From positions 1 through 13,276 of the forward strand of contig JAJRTR010000161.1 in NCBI GenBank assembly GCA_024278215.1: 13,276 nt of DNA, written 5' to 3'. Both the position numbers and the translations under genes were made by a program. This DNA is from a bacterium (lineage in GTDB: Bacteria > UBP15 > UBA6099 > JAJRTR01). Under the pieces are notes generated by a model. That model had not been told where the DNA came from and did not search any database. It saw nothing but the letters and a program-made list of their open reading frames with translations. Shown piece by piece: positions 12,243-13,276 of the stretch (the stretch's first letter is position 1; each line of letters starts with the position of its first letter).

Positions 12243-13276
12243 ATGACAAGGCGTCGGTTAAAAGTTATTACTATCATTGTTGCTATAACGGCATTCTTTG
12301 TCTACTCGGAGGTCATAGTACGCATTTTCTGGAAAAACCGACCTGTCGTCATCCGCTTCCGCAACGATAATATTTTCACTGAAGTTCCCGAAGGCGGCGT
12401 CGCTTTCGCCATAAAACCTCATTATCTGTTCTATTACGAGGGTACTGTCTTTACGACCAACGACCAGGGTCTGCGCAACGCAAATGTCACCGTTCCGAAA
12501 CCGGACAACACGACACGCATACTTATGCTCGGCGACGAAACAGTGTTCGGGCCGGGATTGCCGGATGACAAAACATGGCCTTCCGCGTTTTCCGTTGCTC
12601 TGTCGGAGATGTTGTCCGGAACCACGGTGGAAGTGATAAATGGCGGGGTACCGGGCTATAATTTCGCGCGAACGGCGGCGGTGGCGGAACCACTGATAAA
12701 AAAGTATGCGCCTGATATTGTTATTCTGTCTATTGCCGAGGACGATCTCGACATTCAGGGCGCTTTCCATGGTGGAATGATGCCGCCGACCGAGGGGTCG
12801 CCGGCCAGGCAGCGACACGGAAAGTTACCCGCGCTCGGCAATCTTATGCTGCCGGACTCGAACGCGCCTCTGCGCTATTTCCTGGCAAACACATCCCAGG
12901 CCTATCTTTTCGCCGCTCTCGAATTCAAGGGTACCCATACTTTCCCCCTGCCTCCGGGAATCCCGTTGGGGCCGACAACTGCCGCGGAGTCCGGCACACG
13001 GCAGTTCGATCTCGCTTCGACATCCGCCTGCCAGGCCGGCACTCAAATATGGAATCCGCTCGGCAGCCGCCTTGCAAAACTCAAGGCTATGTCCGAAGAC
13101 CGTAAATTTATTATTATGGGTGTCCTCTATTCAGACTTCCGCCTCCGGGGCCGCGCCGCGCTACGGCTCATCGAGTCCTTCGAGCGCGCCGCCATTCCAC
13201 TGCTCAACCTTTCCACATACAGGAAATCGCAGGCATCGGAAATGAAGACTCACACCCTCGGGTGGGCACCATGGCC
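12243..13276 (+). CDS. SGNH/GDSL-hydrolase-like membrane-anchored protein, 3' truncated by window
   Basis: 344 complete codons, open to the window edge. Residues about 7-25 (KVITIIVAITAFFVYSEVIV) form an uncleaved signal anchor after a basic MTRRR, so the rest is probably periplasmic. The SGNH pattern is clear: block I RILMLGDETVFGPGL, block II EVINGGVPGYN, block III PDIVILSIAEDDLD. The block I nucleophile, normally Ser in GDS, is Glu99 here, and the usual block III Asn-Asp is Asp167-Asp168. The expected block V (Asp-x-x-His) would lie just past THTLGWAPWP at the edge. SGNH proteins are esterases, lipases or acyl/acetyl transferases and esterases acting on envelope polymers; this one may be inactive or altered. 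The start is ATG 12243; in-frame ATG 12234 and GTG 12216 are alternatives, and the frame opens after TAA at 12180-12182. Confidence 0.78.
   Translation, partial: MTRRRLKVITIIVAITAFFVYSEVIVRIFWKNRPVVIRFRNDNIFTEVPEGGVAFAIKPHYLFYYEGTVFTTNDQGLRNANVTVPKPDNTTRILMLGDETVFGPGLPDDKTWPSAFSVALSEMLSGTTVEVINGGVPGYNFARTAAVAEPLIKKYAPDIVILSIAEDDLDIQGAFHGGMMPPTEGSPARQRHGKLPALGNLMLPDSNAPLRYFLANTSQAYLFAALEFKGTHTFPLPPGIPLGPTTAAESGTRQFDLASTSACQAGTQIWNPLGSRLAKLKAMSEDRKFIIMGVLYSDFRLRGRAALRLIESFERAAIPLLNLSTYRKSQASEMKTHTLGWAPW

Overview
The window looks like chromosomal DNA from a diderm (Gram-negative) bacterium of moderate GC content. The reasons are a large Sec-exported beta-barrel protein with a C-terminal Phe, a TatA translocase subunit, sigma70-type promoters, and a B12-type radical SAM gene paired with a DUF2344 gene. 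That radical SAM pair is common in Deltaproteobacteria, Firmicutes and several candidate phyla. I cannot name the species. No tRNA, rRNA, CRISPR array or complete transposase gene was found.

Layout. (a) 1-99: tail of a small protein resembling the DUF6788 family that accompanies some insertion sequences. It is followed by about 360 bp of non-coding DNA with an imperfect inverted repeat and a leftward promoter. (b) 460-2950, minus strand: a two-gene operon of a TIGR03960-like radical SAM protein and a DUF2344/TIGR03936-like partner, with a clear promoter at 3014-3042. (c) 3066-3243: a MITE-like element with terminal inverted repeats and a 4-bp flanking duplication, lying between the radical SAM promoter and tatA. 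(d) 3340-3564: tatA, then about 490 bp of hairpin-rich spacer. (e) 4053-8972: a 1248-residue exported beta-barrel protein followed 9 bp later by a nucleotidyltransferase-like protein, probably one operon. (f) 9214-9795, minus strand: an exported TPR protein, convergent with (e). (g) 10322-12019: an ANTAR-type response regulator, a second diverged copy of the MITE-like element, an unrecognised 131-codon gene and a receiver-only response regulator. No histidine kinase is visible. (h) 12060-12136: three consecutive hairpins. (i) 12243 to the edge: an SGNH/GDSL-like membrane-anchored protein, truncated by the window, in which the catalytic Ser position is Glu.

How the parts fit: two cell-envelope themes (TatA; the surface barrel, nucleotidyltransferase and TPR protein) sit beside a signalling and RNA-antitermination cluster. 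The most distinctive points are the two copies of a non-autonomous repeat element (one inside the response-regulator cluster), a second short hairpin-forming repeat present twice, the paired-cysteine architecture of the surface protein, and the altered catalytic residues of the SGNH protein.
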